From a virus: DNA of 64,000 nt. A program made the position numbers and the translations under genes. The notes beneath the pieces are model-generated. The model worked only from the letters and a program-made list of their open reading frames with translations, was not told the DNA's origin and ran no database searches. The stretch spans positions 1 through 64,000 of the IMG/VR virus record IMGVR_UViG_3300045141_000181; one strand, given 5' to 3'. Positions 18,123 through 27,090 of the stretch are shown one piece after another. Within the stretch, counting starts at the first letter, position 1. Every line of letters starts with the position of its first letter.

Positions 18123-19574
18123 TCACAGGCCGAGCCGCTTCATTTGCGCTGCCGCTGTTTTCGGGTCATACACGCCGTCTTTGAAAGCCGGAAAGTCTTT
18201 GGGTATGAGCGAACGCGGCACCGTTCCTGTAGCGGATTTCGGTGCGGTGCGGTTCTGAGCGCTTGCTTGCCGCTCGTGTCTCTGGTCGGCCTGCTGTTTC
18301 AACCGGTTTGCGGCGAATTCGAGGACCGGCTTTTTAACCGCCTCTGCCGCCAACTTGGCGCGATTAACTACAATCCTCTTCATTTCCTGACCAATCTCGT
18401 CTCGTCTCTGTGCAGAAACGGCGCGTTTGGCTTGGCTGTCTAGTTGATTGAGTCGTGCATTGAAACCCTCGTCGCTCTTTAGAACTTCGTTAACCTTCTT
18501 GTGCAAGCGGTCAACTACCAGATCGTTATAGTCGTCGGGGAATTTTTCCCAAGACTTCTCGACAGAAGACAAAGCAGGCTTGATTACCTCGTCGAGAACT
18601 CCTGTTTTTACTGCTTTAGATGTCGCCGTTTGCCACGCGTCAAACTGTTCAGCTTGGGTGGCAGTCGAACGTCCATCTACTATTGCCTGTAAACGCTGTA
18701 ATTCCGCACGCATCGCTGCGTCCGGCTTAGCGGCCCCAGGCTTCATTCCGGGCATTTCCTCAAGCGAGAAAAACGGAATCTTTTGACGGCTGGCGATATC
18801 CCGCATTTGGGATACATCTGCAATCCCATCCGCATTGGCCAACGTTCTCGCCAGTATTTGCGTAGAGGTAAATAAATCACGGTTACCCTTCTCCGCAGCC
18901 TCTGCGAACATCTCGCCAATAAAGTCTCGGGCGGCCATCATCCGCAGATTTGCGTAGCCATCCGGCGACCGCTCCTTCAGTTGCGAATACACCGCCTCCC
19001 CGAACGGGACACTCGAATCGACGCCGGTTTCCCCGGTTTCGCGCGCGCGCTTCATTTCATCCAGGAAGGTGTTGACGATATTCTTCTGAGTGGTTACATC
19101 CCCAGCGCCCAGGTCGCCGTATAGGTTCTCCTGCGCTAGATAGGCTTCGTGGCGTAACTGGAGCGCTTCAGCAGTTGCCGGTTCGCCCAGCATCTCGGAA
19201 ACTTTCTGTACGAGCTGGTGATTTCCGTAAATATTGTGGTAGCGGTTCTCTTCGAGGAAAAACCCCGGTTTTCCGTTGCGATCCTTGCCGCGCTTGACGC
19301 CCTCAGGCAGTTCTTCCTCGTCGGGCTTGGCTTCTTCCGGCTTCTCGGATTCTTCTTCGGGCAGTTCTTCGGTTCCCGGCTGCGGTTCTACTTCCGGTTG
19401 CTCGACTTCGGGCGCTTCCTGTGTATCAATTTCGGATTCGCCGATATCAGGTTGCGCATCTGCGCCCTGATCTGAGGTGCTATCAGTCCCCGCATCGAGA
19501 CCGGAGAATAGATCGGCTGGCGCGGCATTGACTAGATCCGCACCGCTACTTACAACAAGTGGCATGGTTGCCAT
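18123..19574 (-). CDS. Scaffolding protein
   Basis: 483 aa. Residues 30-95 are strongly acidic and Pro/Glu-rich (EELPEEESEKPEEAKPDEEE). The rest is helical and charged, ending in a basic C-terminus, the usual layout of phage scaffolds whose basic end contacts the capsid protein. It lies immediately upstream of the capsid gene. Confidence is good for the role, low for family. Confidence 0.65.
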   Translation of the reverse strand: MATMPLVVSSGADLVNAAPADLFSGLDAGTDSTSDQGADAQPDIGESEIDTQEAPEVEQPEVEPQPGTEELPEEESEKPEEAKPDEEELPEGVKRGKDRNGKPGFFLEENRYHNIYGNHQLVQKVSEMLGEPATAEALQLRHEAYLAQENLYGDLGAGDVTTQKNIVNTFLDEMKRARETGETGVDSSVPFGEAVYSQLKERSPDGYANLRMMAARDFIGEMFAEAAEKGNRDLFTSTQILARTLANADGIADVSQMRDIASRQKIPFFSLEEMPGMKPGAAKPDAAMRAELQRLQAIVDGRSTATQAEQFDAWQTATSKAVKTGVLDEVIKPALSSVEKSWEKFPDDYNDLVVDRLHKKVNEVLKSDEGFNARLNQLDSQAKRAVSAQRRDEIGQEMKRIVVNRAKLAAEAVKKPVLEFAANRLKQQADQRHERQASAQNRTAPKSATGTVPRSLIPKDFPAFKDGVYDPKTAAAQMKRLGL

Positions 19575-19626
19575 ATTCGTGATGTCCTTTGGTAATTCGT
19601 CGCGAATGCGACTAGATGGGTGTGAC

Positions 19627-19878
19627 TTAGAAAGATTCTGGCTTCGCGATCGATCTCACGAGAGCCATGAATCCTTTTTGTAGATCTGTCTTGGCGATGG
19701 CAAACCAGCGTGCATCAGCTACGCCTTCCGGCGCATCGCCACCACCCGGATTTCCGTAGCTTATGCCGTCGAGTAGTTCCTTGACCTGCTCGCCTGTCGC
19801 CTTGATTTTGTTCATTAGGTCTATTTCGACCTGCGATAGATCACGATAGCCCTTAATTTTTTGGTGTTGATTTTCCAT
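19627..19878 (-). CDS. acb2: Acb2/Tad1-family anti-defence protein (cyclic-nucleotide sponge)
   Basis: 83 aa. Two helical blocks match the Acb2/Tad1 hairpin family: an N-terminal YRDLSQVEIDLMNKIK (residues 11-26) and a C-terminal RWFAIAKTDLQKGFMALVRS (residues 57-76) followed by IAKPE, joined by a Gly-rich loop. Family members are phage proteins that bind and sequester the cyclic di- and trinucleotides of CBASS, or the signal molecules of Thoeris, blocking abortive defence. Tyr11 and Lys26 lie at the positions I recall as ligand contacts in Acb2. The gene lies in the head operon between portal and scaffold with short gaps. Ligand choice (CBASS or Thoeris) cannot be told from sequence. Confidence 0.85.
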   Translation of the reverse strand: MENQHQKIKGYRDLSQVEIDLMNKIKATGEQVKELLDGISYGNPGGGDAPEGVADARWFAIAKTDLQKGFMALVRSIAKPESF

Positions 19879-19899
19879 TGTGATGTCCTTTGAGTTTTG

Positions 19900-22272
19900 T
19901 TACTGAATTGGCTGCGGCATCTGCCCTTTAGGCAGCGCCGTCAACGGCGGCAGCGGTTCGGCTTGCTGCTGTCCGCCCATCGGCGCCGGAGCACTGAAGT
20001 TTGCCGGAGCGCCGGGGGCCGCAGGGGTTGCGGGGATCTGCGGCGGTCCCGGCTGTCCGGTGATCCCGGCGCTCTGTAAGAACTCTGGGATCAAATTTGG
20101 CACGTCTTCGGCCTTCAGTGTCACATTCAAGCCGCTGCGCATCGGTGGAGGCGCGAGAGGCGGCGGAGGCACGGCCAGTTCTTGATGTGCAGCTTGGAAC
20201 GCCACGACATTGTCGAATCCGGCTGGATTGGATTGCCGCGCGGTCTGACCGGTCTTCGAAACGAGCCACTTGCCCAACAGATTCGCCACGATCACGTGAT
20301 TGTCGAAGGAATCGGGCGGAATCGACGGCTGTTTTGGTCCCGGTAGTCCATCCGGCCCCGGAGCTCCAGGAATCGGCTGCGATTGCAGCAATTGCGCCAC
20401 ATCTACCGACAGCGTCTTGTTGACTTGCTCTCTCACCGCGCTTTCGAAGCCGGGGAGTTCGATCAATTCGAAGATCGACTCGATATTCATCGGATCCAGC
20501 AGTGAAAGAGCTTGCTGGACGTCGGGCGGGAACTGTTCCAGCGCCTGCAGCAGCGAATCGCGCGTATCCGCGGCGGTCATCGGCCAGGAATCGTCCGCTT
20601 CCGCGTGCCAGCCGCTATCTTTGAGCGCCGCCATATCTACCATGTCGATTTCGGTCCCATACGCGCCTTTACGCTGCGCTTTGACCGTCCCGGAACCGTA
20701 TTTCGCGCGCAATTTGACCAGTAATGTAGCTGTTTCCGCTGCGGCGTAGCGCATTTCGTCCGCTTGCGGCGCGAGTTGCAACAAAGCCTGATCCCTGCGC
20801 TGCCGGGCCTCGCGATAAGTCTGTGTCGGCTCCCCGCCACCCGTCAATTCGGGCCGGATGCCGTTGATGTCCTGCCACCAGTTGCGAACCAGTCCGATGA
20901 CCGGGATAACTTGGTCCCCCAGCCGCGCCGGTGGGATCTGCGCCATCTGTTTGTTGATGTCGCCGTCGATCGGCGTGGCCGTGAGGATAATTTCTCCCGG
21001 AATCGCCTCTTTCGTGCTGTACGCCTCGCGGTCGATCAGCATCGAGTTCATGATGGTCTGCGGAATTGCCCGCAAAACCGTCTCGATGGTCATTCCGACG
21101 AGGTCATTAATGGCCGTCTGTAACGGAACCGTGTCCGCGCATATCGGGCGGTCGTTAATTCGCTCGGTATGGCCTACTTTGCAGACCGTCCAGACCTCGG
21201 TAGCGGCCTGATTCTCAATCTTCATCGTCAGACTGCCGACTTTGGAGATATACAGGCCGTCGGGAAAGTGATCTTCGAAGATTTTGCGCGCTTCCGCGTC
21301 CGTGATGGCCTGATAAAGGTGTGGCTGCGCCCAAATCTCCGAATGTCGCCATTGATTCTGCTTTTTGGAGTATTCCGTGCCGCTCGGCGTGAAGGAACTC
21401 TCGCGCACCGCCGCCGCAGTAGTCGACGCGCCCGTCATATCGTCGTCCGGCACATCTCCGGTACGGTACTGCTCCAGTTTTCCGGCCGTTCCGTCGGCAT
21501 CGGAGTACTCTTTGAGCAGTTCCCACTTAGACCGCATAACTTCGCACTTCAGGAACCCGCATTCGTCGATGGTTTTGGAGTGCCACGGCGCGGAAACCTC
21601 AAGAATGGAGTAAACGCGCGGCTCGGCATCGCCGTTTACGTACTCTTTTTGGCCGACTTCGACCGGCACCGGCACTCCGTCCTGGCCCTCCTGCACTTCT
21701 AGCTGCGGTTCGGTCGACGAACCGTACTTTTTGCGGTCGGTATTCCAAAAACAGCGGATAAATGCCGGTCCCGTTGCATACTGATGGAACGCAACCGTGC
21801 GCCACAGCCGATCAATCTCGTTTTTCTCCCACAAATCGCGTATATTGGCGTCCGCATTGTGCGCTGCGTCGGCAGATTCGCCATCGTGCGGATCGTCGGC
21901 GATCGCTTTAACTTGCGGCGCGCGTTGGCCGAGCACCGCCGTGTATTTCCAACAGTCGCCACCGATGAAATTGATGGGCGGGCAGAGCCGAACGTTCGCG
22001 CCGTTCTGGTCTCCGTCTTCCCCGCCGTCAGCAAACGGCAGATAATCGACATAGTTGCCGAATTCGCCGCCGACTAAGCCCGGAACTCCGAACTGCTGGC
22101 CGCGGATCTTCATGATCTGCTGGCGCGCACAGTTCAGAAGGAAAATACGCTCAGCGTCGTACTGGGTCTCGACGCAGGCTTTACAGATGGCCTCCACAGC
22201 GCCGGGATATTTCTTCAGAATGTCGTCCGCAGACAACGATTCTTCAGGGCTTGCTGGTCCGATTACTTCCAC
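19900..22272 (-). CDS. Portal protein
   Basis: 790 aa, the size of podoviral portal proteins with a barrel. The middle shows typical portal phrases (ETQYDAERIFLLNCARQQ near the start; DINGIRPELTGGGEPTQTYR; ARQRRDQALLQLAPQADEM) and the last 150 residues are Pro/Gly/Ala-rich. It lies one small gene cluster downstream of the large terminase and upstream of the scaffold, the standard order. The portal forms the dodecameric DNA gate of the procapsid. Confidence 0.85.
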   Translation of the reverse strand: MEVIGPASPEESLSADDILKKYPGAVEAICKACVETQYDAERIFLLNCARQQIMKIRGQQFGVPGLVGGEFGNYVDYLPFADGGEDGDQNGANVRLCPPINFIGGDCWKYTAVLGQRAPQVKAIADDPHDGESADAAHNADANIRDLWEKNEIDRLWRTVAFHQYATGPAFIRCFWNTDRKKYGSSTEPQLEVQEGQDGVPVPVEVGQKEYVNGDAEPRVYSILEVSAPWHSKTIDECGFLKCEVMRSKWELLKEYSDADGTAGKLEQYRTGDVPDDDMTGASTTAAAVRESSFTPSGTEYSKKQNQWRHSEIWAQPHLYQAITDAEARKIFEDHFPDGLYISKVGSLTMKIENQAATEVWTVCKVGHTERINDRPICADTVPLQTAINDLVGMTIETVLRAIPQTIMNSMLIDREAYSTKEAIPGEIILTATPIDGDINKQMAQIPPARLGDQVIPVIGLVRNWWQDINGIRPELTGGGEPTQTYREARQRRDQALLQLAPQADEMRYAAAETATLLVKLRAKYGSGTVKAQRKGAYGTEIDMVDMAALKDSGWHAEADDSWPMTAADTRDSLLQALEQFPPDVQQALSLLDPMNIESIFELIELPGFESAVREQVNKTLSVDVAQLLQSQPIPGAPGPDGLPGPKQPSIPPDSFDNHVIVANLLGKWLVSKTGQTARQSNPAGFDNVVAFQAAHQELAVPPPPLAPPPMRSGLNVTLKAEDVPNLIPEFLQSAGITGQPGPPQIPATPAAPGAPANFSAPAPMGGQQQAEPLPPLTALPKGQMPQPIQ

Positions 22273-22275
22273 GGT

Positions 22276-22662
22276 TTAACTTTGGGAATACAGATTCTTG
22301 ACGAACTCAAGCGAGGCGTTCGAAACCGCTTCGCTCGGCAACTGTCGGCCACGTCGGCCGACCGGCTCATTGCTTTCTTGCGCGTGTTGACGTACCGGCA
22401 AATGCGGTGCATCTGGGTATGGAACCCCGCCACCCTGCCTCTGGATACTCAGGTTTACGTGCATCTGGTACGCGATCTTCATTTCGTCGATCGATTTGGC
22501 CATCAGATCCCAGAGCTTCGTACGATCCGCGAGCGCCGCTTCCAGCCTGTCTTCGAGGCGCAACTTTTCCTGCACACTCACTTGCAAGGCTTCGCGCACC
22601 AGCGCCAAGTCATCCTCAAGCGCCCGGAATTCGGGCAGCCGATATAGAAGCCAGCGAAACAC
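22276..22662 (-). CDS. Small coiled-coil protein next to portal
   Basis: 128 aa. Residues 10-60 are a predicted coiled coil (LEDDLALVREALQVSVQEKL), followed by a polar tail. It overlaps the previous gene by 1 bp and ends 3 bp before the portal start. No family recognised; probably a packaging or head-assembly accessory. Confidence 0.5.
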   Translation of the reverse strand: MFRWLLYRLPEFRALEDDLALVREALQVSVQEKLRLEDRLEAALADRTKLWDLMAKSIDEMKIAYQMHVNLSIQRQGGGVPYPDAPHLPVRQHAQESNEPVGRRGRQLPSEAVSNASLEFVKNLYSQS

Positions 22663-22952
22663 TAATACCCAGGCCCCTGACCGCTTTCGGGAGTTGCGGG
22701 CGCACTCGGCGGCGCGCCGGAATCGTCGCCTTGATCTCCCTGATCGCTGCCGTCGTCCGTCATGCTCATGATGTAGTTGATGAGCTTGTCGGCGGTCGCC
22801 TGCGGAATCTTGGGCACGTCGGAATCGTCGCCCATGTCTTCTTTCGGCGGCATCGGCGCTTTGGTATCGCCGAAACCTGCGGGCGCTCCGAAGTCCCCGC
22901 CGCCCATCGGCTTTTTGCCGATACCTACCTTGATTGCTAATCCGTTTGCCAT
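22662..22952 (-). CDS. Small Gly/Pro/Asp-rich protein
   Basis: 96 aa, Gly-rich at the start, with a short helix (TADKLINYIMSMT) and an acidic, Pro-rich, probably disordered C-terminus. It sits 10 bp after the large terminase. Function unknown; part of the head operon. Confidence 0.5.
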   Translation of the reverse strand: MANGLAIKVGIGKKPMGGGDFGAPAGFGDTKAPMPPKEDMGDDSDVPKIPQATADKLINYIMSMTDDGSDQGDQGDDSGAPPSAPATPESGQGPGY

Positions 22953-22962
22953 TCTTTTTCTC

Positions 22963-24951
22963 CTAATTCAGCCGGTGCCGTGCGCTTCCAGTTCGCGGAA
23001 GCGTCAGTGTTTTGGATAATCCGGCATGCTGCCTGTCGAATCGAGCGCTTTGCGTCGCCGCGATCATCGCGAGCCGGGTATTGTCCGTCAATTCTTCGCC
23101 AAACGCCTGCACATGCCGTTCTTGCGCCTGCGTCATTTGCTCATTCAGCCAATACGACTTCGGCATGACCGCCTCGACTTCCTTGTAGCCCATCGCGAGA
23201 TACCGCAGGCAGTCCAAGCCGTCATCGCCGCCCACGCCGTCAACCGCGTCCCACTTGCGTACGTCCTCAGACTTCGGCGGCTCGTCGTGCATGGCTTCCG
23301 TCAGCCCGCGAATAGCTTCCGTACACTTCGACCAGAGCACCATCTTCGGCAACTTCTCTTCACCGTGGCCTTTGGCGCGGCCGAGTTCCTTCTCGTACGC
23401 CTCAACACCGGCCCGCGTAAACGTCGCCTGCAACCGTTCTTTCAATTCGTCCTGCGTCTCAACCAAGACCGGCCTGAAGCGCAGCAACTCGTGAAGGTAA
23501 GACCACCCGGCAAGCCGGTCATTATTCGCCGGTTTCAGCGCAATACAGATCTGACCGCGCGCCATCTCGCCCTTCCGGCGCTCAAATAACATCTGCGCCA
23601 TCTTGGGATCTTTGCCCATCGCCATGCGCTCGTCATCGTTGTAGCGGAGCAGAAACGCCCCGTACGGCCCGAGTACGTCTTTGATCCCGTCGGCCATCTG
23701 TTCGGCGCGAGTTCTGGTTGCATCGGTTTTCGAAAAGGCATCTGGCGAAAGCGCTAACGTGATTTGCTTGTCGGGCAAGTATTCCAGATCCGGCAGCCAC
23801 CACTTTGCGATCATGGTCCCGAGTTCGTAGGAACCTATGCCGCGCACGGCCATCTCGTCATAAACGTGGATTTTGCCGTCCTTCTCGTTGCGGCACGCCT
23901 TATGCACGACCGACAAGTGGCCGAAACCGATATCGCATCCGGAGAAGCGACGCCACCACGGCTTTAATTCGACCGGCTCAATGACGTGCCGCGCCCAGGG
24001 ATATCGCGCTTCCTCGTCCGATCCTACGGGACCATCCGGCCGGAATTCCGTGAAGTACTGACCGGCTCCTGCGTCCCAATCCCCATCCATCCATTGTTTG
24101 CGAGTGACTGGGTCCTGAGAAAGCAACATTCCTTCGTACTGCTTGTTGTCCCTAAGAAATGGGTTGTCGGAGAGGCGCATCGGAACGAATATGCGCCGCA
24201 ATCCAGAGATCGGATCCCGCATCGGCGTGTTCCACGGGATTAACTTCCCGTCGGACGAGTACACCTTCACGAAACGCTTTTTGACCCATTCCTTACCGAC
24301 ACCGTCCGGATTCGTGGTAGAGAGAATCTGGCAACGCATTGGCTCAAATGTCTGCTTGCCGTGCACCCGGATCTGCTTCTTATTGCGCAATGAGCCGAGT
24401 AGCTTCAGATACCAGCGCTCCTCTGGAATCTGCGTCAACTCTTCTACGCCGATCTTGGTTAGTCCGTGGCCACGATATTTCTCGTACGCTTCGCGGTCGC
24501 CCAAGTGGTTCGTGTATATCTTTGGCCCGTCTTTGCCGCCCTTGCGCTGGAATATAACCGGGTCATCGTGCGGATAGAGATCAAAGGCCCGGAGGAAGTC
24601 GGCCGCTTCGTCCACAAATTCGGCCATTGCCTGATATTCCCTTCTCAAAATGAGTGCCCTAAATGACGGCTCATTCAAATACGAATACCTTGCGGGATCG
24701 TTTTCCGCTAGCGATAGGTCTCCCATGGCTAGCCACGCAATAAGCGCGGCTGTTTTTGATCCGCCGCGCCGACCACCAATAACTATTTCATCGAACGGAC
24801 AGAGTAGAACCCAAGTCTGCGGCCCCCTATTTGAACGCCAATGGACTTCTCCTTCGCGCTTCCTGATCTCAATCTGAAAATCCGGAGATGGCATTACCCC
24901 CAGTAGCCACGCCGGGATGGGTGGTGTCGGATATTTTTCTTGTTGATCCAC
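22963..24951 (-). CDS. terL: Terminase large subunit
   Basis: 662 aa. The ATPase has GGRRGGSKT (residues 59-67) as Walker A, ALILRREY (99-106), IGVEELTQI as Walker B with catalytic Glu (167-175) and STTNPDG (211-217) as the coupling motif. The nuclease half follows with GCDIGFGHLSVVH and SPDAF carrying the metal-binding acids. It packages DNA through the portal. Two possible starts exist (24951 and 24894). The 5' end overlaps the upstream HNH gene by 83 bp (or 26 bp), which suggests that gene inserted at the terminase start. Confidence 0.93.
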   Translation of the reverse strand: MDQQEKYPTPPIPAWLLGVMPSPDFQIEIRKREGEVHWRSNRGPQTWVLLCPFDEIVIGGRRGGSKTAALIAWLAMGDLSLAENDPARYSYLNEPSFRALILRREYQAMAEFVDEAADFLRAFDLYPHDDPVIFQRKGGKDGPKIYTNHLGDREAYEKYRGHGLTKIGVEELTQIPEERWYLKLLGSLRNKKQIRVHGKQTFEPMRCQILSTTNPDGVGKEWVKKRFVKVYSSDGKLIPWNTPMRDPISGLRRIFVPMRLSDNPFLRDNKQYEGMLLSQDPVTRKQWMDGDWDAGAGQYFTEFRPDGPVGSDEEARYPWARHVIEPVELKPWWRRFSGCDIGFGHLSVVHKACRNEKDGKIHVYDEMAVRGIGSYELGTMIAKWWLPDLEYLPDKQITLALSPDAFSKTDATRTRAEQMADGIKDVLGPYGAFLLRYNDDERMAMGKDPKMAQMLFERRKGEMARGQICIALKPANNDRLAGWSYLHELLRFRPVLVETQDELKERLQATFTRAGVEAYEKELGRAKGHGEEKLPKMVLWSKCTEAIRGLTEAMHDEPPKSEDVRKWDAVDGVGGDDGLDCLRYLAMGYKEVEAVMPKSYWLNEQMTQAQERHVQAFGEELTDNTRLAMIAATQSARFDRQHAGLSKTLTLPRTGSARHRLN

Positions 24952-25558
24952 GTGCCGCTGAGAGCTTTTTATTTCTGGCGTTTTCCCGGTTCCTAATGCA
25001 TATCCTGCATTGTCGACCGCTGGAATTACTAAGTGTGTTGTCGGGGGCTAATTCATGACCCCTGAGGCAATGGGTTCTTGGTTTCCTGGGTGGGGTAGGG
25101 CCGCGAGCTGCTTTAATTACAGCCCAATTATCAACACTTCTCTTTTGGGTGCACGCTATACACTCCCGCCCACCGGCATGAATTCCTGTCCTGATATGCG
25201 TGTTCTCTTCATTGTATGGATGCCCCTGCGGGCAATGCGTCTTTGCGCGCATGCGTTCACCCGCGCGGATTCCAGCCACGCCTCGACGAATATTCTCAGA
25301 CTTTGTAACCGCCTCAAGATGATCCGGATTGACACAGCAACGAACCCTGCAAAGGTGATCTATTTCTAAGCCTTCCGGTATGGGACCGCGCATCTCCTCA
25401 TACGCAATCCTATGCGCCATGTATGAGAGCCCGGCGGGACGCTGCATTCGGCCATACCCTTCGCCCGTCTGCCCCAACCATAGCCAACAACCGGAATTTG
25501 GTTCTGGAGAAACAAATGTTAGGAATCTCTCAAGTACTGTAAGCTTGGATCGGGCCAT
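24869..25558 (-). CDS. HNH homing endonuclease (family A, copy 2)
   Basis: 229 aa. The start at 25558 has a strong GAAAGGAG four bases upstream. It contains NSGCWLWLGQTGEGYG, the HNH core LEIDHLCRVRCCVNPDHLEA, and two zinc-knuckles (CPQGHPYNEENT ... CIAC, and CLRGHELAPDNT ... CRIC). The core is nearly identical to the copy at 10753-11208. Its 3' end runs into the large terminase coding region in another frame, so its last residues are encoded by terminase DNA. Confidence 0.85.
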   Translation of the reverse strand: MARSKLTVLERFLTFVSPEPNSGCWLWLGQTGEGYGRMQRPAGLSYMAHRIAYEEMRGPIPEGLEIDHLCRVRCCVNPDHLEAVTKSENIRRGVAGIRAGERMRAKTHCPQGHPYNEENTHIRTGIHAGGRECIACTQKRSVDNWAVIKAARGPTPPRKPRTHCLRGHELAPDNTLSNSSGRQCRICIRNRENARNKKLSAARGSTRKISDTTHPGVATGGNAISGFSD

Positions 25559-25625
25559 GTGACTCCTTTCAGTCGCATCGGTCAAGGGCTACTCGGTGCT
25601 AGTCACACCGCGTGGCCCGCCTCTA

Positions 25626-25877
25626 TTATCCCTTACTTTCCACCGGTAAAGCTTCTAAATACGCCGTGCCATCGCGCACGCTCAAGACGGCTCCGGAGAC
25701 TTCGAGCCAACCCTTGGGTGCACCGAGCGGAGCGTTCACGTCGAATACCGTCGTGGCTTCCACGCCCTTACCGAGAATGACCCACTGCACATGAATCTCG
25801 CTGCTCTGGTTCCCACTGTCCACTGACCAGACTTGCGGCGCGTTTTCGGTGCGATGGTAATACAACCGGTAATTCAC
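25626..25877 (-). CDS. Small hypothetical protein
   Basis: 83 aa, beta-rich (RLYYHRTENAPQVWSVDSGN), with no recognised family. Its ATG overlaps the stop of the upstream gene by 4 bp. It belongs to a run of small genes between the two terminase genes. Confidence 0.5.
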   Translation of the reverse strand: MNYRLYYHRTENAPQVWSVDSGNQSSEIHVQWVILGKGVEATTVFDVNAPLGAPKGWLEVSGAVLSVRDGTAYLEALPVESKG

Positions 25878-26068
25878 TTTCCGTATGGCTTGCGCTTCTT
25901 ATTGGCGTTTACTGCGAATCTGGCTTTCTCGCCGACTTTGCCTTTGGCGTGGTAATGATCCCGCGCGAACTCCATCGGGCTTTCGCCCGCTTTCTTGGCG
26001 ATGCGCGTCAGGGAACCCTTTTCCTTCGGGTCAACCGCTTTCTGGATCCAGTTGGTATTACTCGCCAT
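25874..26068 (-). CDS. Small basic protein of a common phage family
   Basis: 64 aa. The start at 26068 forms a TGATG junction with the upstream stop. The layout NWIQKAVDPKEKGSLTRIAKK, GESPMEFARDH, KARFAVNANKKR resembles a small basic protein often found near phage terminase genes (WI..A, then GSL...AKKAG, then R.A.A). Function not known. Basic character suggests nucleic-acid binding. Confidence 0.6.
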   Translation of the reverse strand: MASNTNWIQKAVDPKEKGSLTRIAKKAGESPMEFARDHYHAKGKVGEKARFAVNANKKRKPYGK

Positions 26069-26466
26069 CACTCGCCCTTTCTGAATCCGCCCCAAAAGCC
26101 GCGCTTTTCTTCGACAGACTCTGGCTCCGGAAGGTATGCCGGATTGATCTGGTTTCCTGCCGCATCAGCGGGCGGCACGGGCGGCCATACCGCTGCGACC
26201 GGCTTGCCCCGATGCTCCTCGATCAACTTGACCAGCGCAGGTTCTGCTGGCTTCCCGTCGACCCAATCCGGATATTTCTCGTTGTTGCCTGCCGCCTCGG
26301 GTTCGAACGTCAGAACAATCTTACCGGGAAGGTATAAATAGCCAGCGGTCAAGCCGTCCAGCGTCATCGTGTCGGCCGTTACTTCCCCGCCCGCGTCACG
26401 TATCGCTTGCACAATCTCCAGATAGTGATGTGGGCTTACCCTGAACTCGTAATGCAGATTGGTCAT
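26068..26466 (-). CDS. Hypothetical protein
   Basis: 132 aa. The N-terminal half looks like an alpha/beta fold (YLEIVQAIRDAGGEVTADTM) and the C-terminal half is Pro-rich. Coupled to both neighbours by overlaps. No family recognised. Confidence 0.5.
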   Translation of the reverse strand: MTNLHYEFRVSPHHYLEIVQAIRDAGGEVTADTMTLDGLTAGYLYLPGKIVLTFEPEAAGNNEKYPDWVDGKPAEPALVKLIEEHRGKPVAAVWPPVPPADAAGNQINPAYLPEPESVEEKRGFWGGFRKGE

Positions 26467-26675
26467 ATCTTCGCTCCGTAGTACTTGCGTTTGGGTCTGA
26501 ATGGTTTGGGCGCGGCAGGCGCGGTTTCCGGCAAGCCTTTTTCCGGAGTCGACGCGAAATCACTCATCTGTTGCTTGTTCATTCCGCTGGGCATTTTCCC
26601 TTCTGCGCGTGCCTGCGCGGGATTGTGCTCGGCCCAGGCAAAGTATCGTCGCTGTTTGATTGACGTGGCGGGCAT
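26463..26675 (-). CDS. DUF3008-like small phage protein
   Basis: 70 aa. The start at 26675 has GGGGGAG upstream. MPATSIKQRRYFAWAEHNPA followed by MNKQQMSDFASTPEKGLPE resembles small DUF3008-type phage proteins (MPA.S..Q, then a MS..ELxxFA-like helix). Family role unknown. Overlaps the next gene by 4 bp. Confidence 0.55.
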   Translation of the reverse strand: MPATSIKQRRYFAWAEHNPAQARAEGKMPSGMNKQQMSDFASTPEKGLPETAPAAPKPFRPKRKYYGAKI

Positions 26676-26676
26676 G

Positions 26677-26868
26677 TCATCTCCCCCACCGGTACGGCGC
26701 AACCACCGGCCCCGGCAACAGCCCGACAATCCCCAGCAGCCATAGAAGCACGACCAGAATCACCAGCACGCGGATGATCGTTTTGATCGTCGCGTCCATC
26801 GGAATGAGTTGGATCAGATACAGCACCACCCCGATAATGATCAGCGCAACTATGAGTTCAATCAGCAT
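26677..26868 (-). CDS. Small two-helix membrane protein, possible holin-like
   Basis: 63 aa with two hydrophobic segments (residues 3-22 and 32-52) separated by PMDATIKTII. Proteins of this design are widespread in phages and bacteria (Thivi_2564-type). It lies away from the lysis cassette, so a holin role is only a possibility; an envelope protein of unknown use is equally likely. Confidence 0.55.
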   Translation of the reverse strand: MLIELIVALIIIGVVLYLIQLIPMDATIKTIIRVLVILVVLLWLLGIVGLLPGPVVAPYRWGR

Positions 26869-26877
26869 GGGACCTCC

Positions 26878-27090
26878 CTACAACTTCGCGTACTCTTCCA
26901 GATCACAAGGCGTCTTGTGTCCGTCCCGATTGGGGTGATGCACCAGCAACGAAGGAATTTCCAGCACTTCGCCTAATTGGTGCTTCTCGATAGCCTTATT
27001 CGCGTCGTCGAGAGAATCGAATACCCCCACGCAATCCCCGCATCCGCCGCCGGGATAATATCCTCGATAGCCAAACGCGATAAACTTCAC
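26878..27090 (-). CDS. Small hypothetical protein
   Basis: 70 aa starting MKFIAFGYRGYYPGGGCGDC, with a helix SLDDANKAIEKHQLG and a His/Cys-containing end. The beta-then-helix pattern with DxLDDAN resembles small phage proteins of unknown role. Overlaps the upstream gene by 4 bp. Confidence 0.5.
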   Translation of the reverse strand: MKFIAFGYRGYYPGGGCGDCVGVFDSLDDANKAIEKHQLGEVLEIPSLLVHHPNRDGHKTPCDLEEYAKL

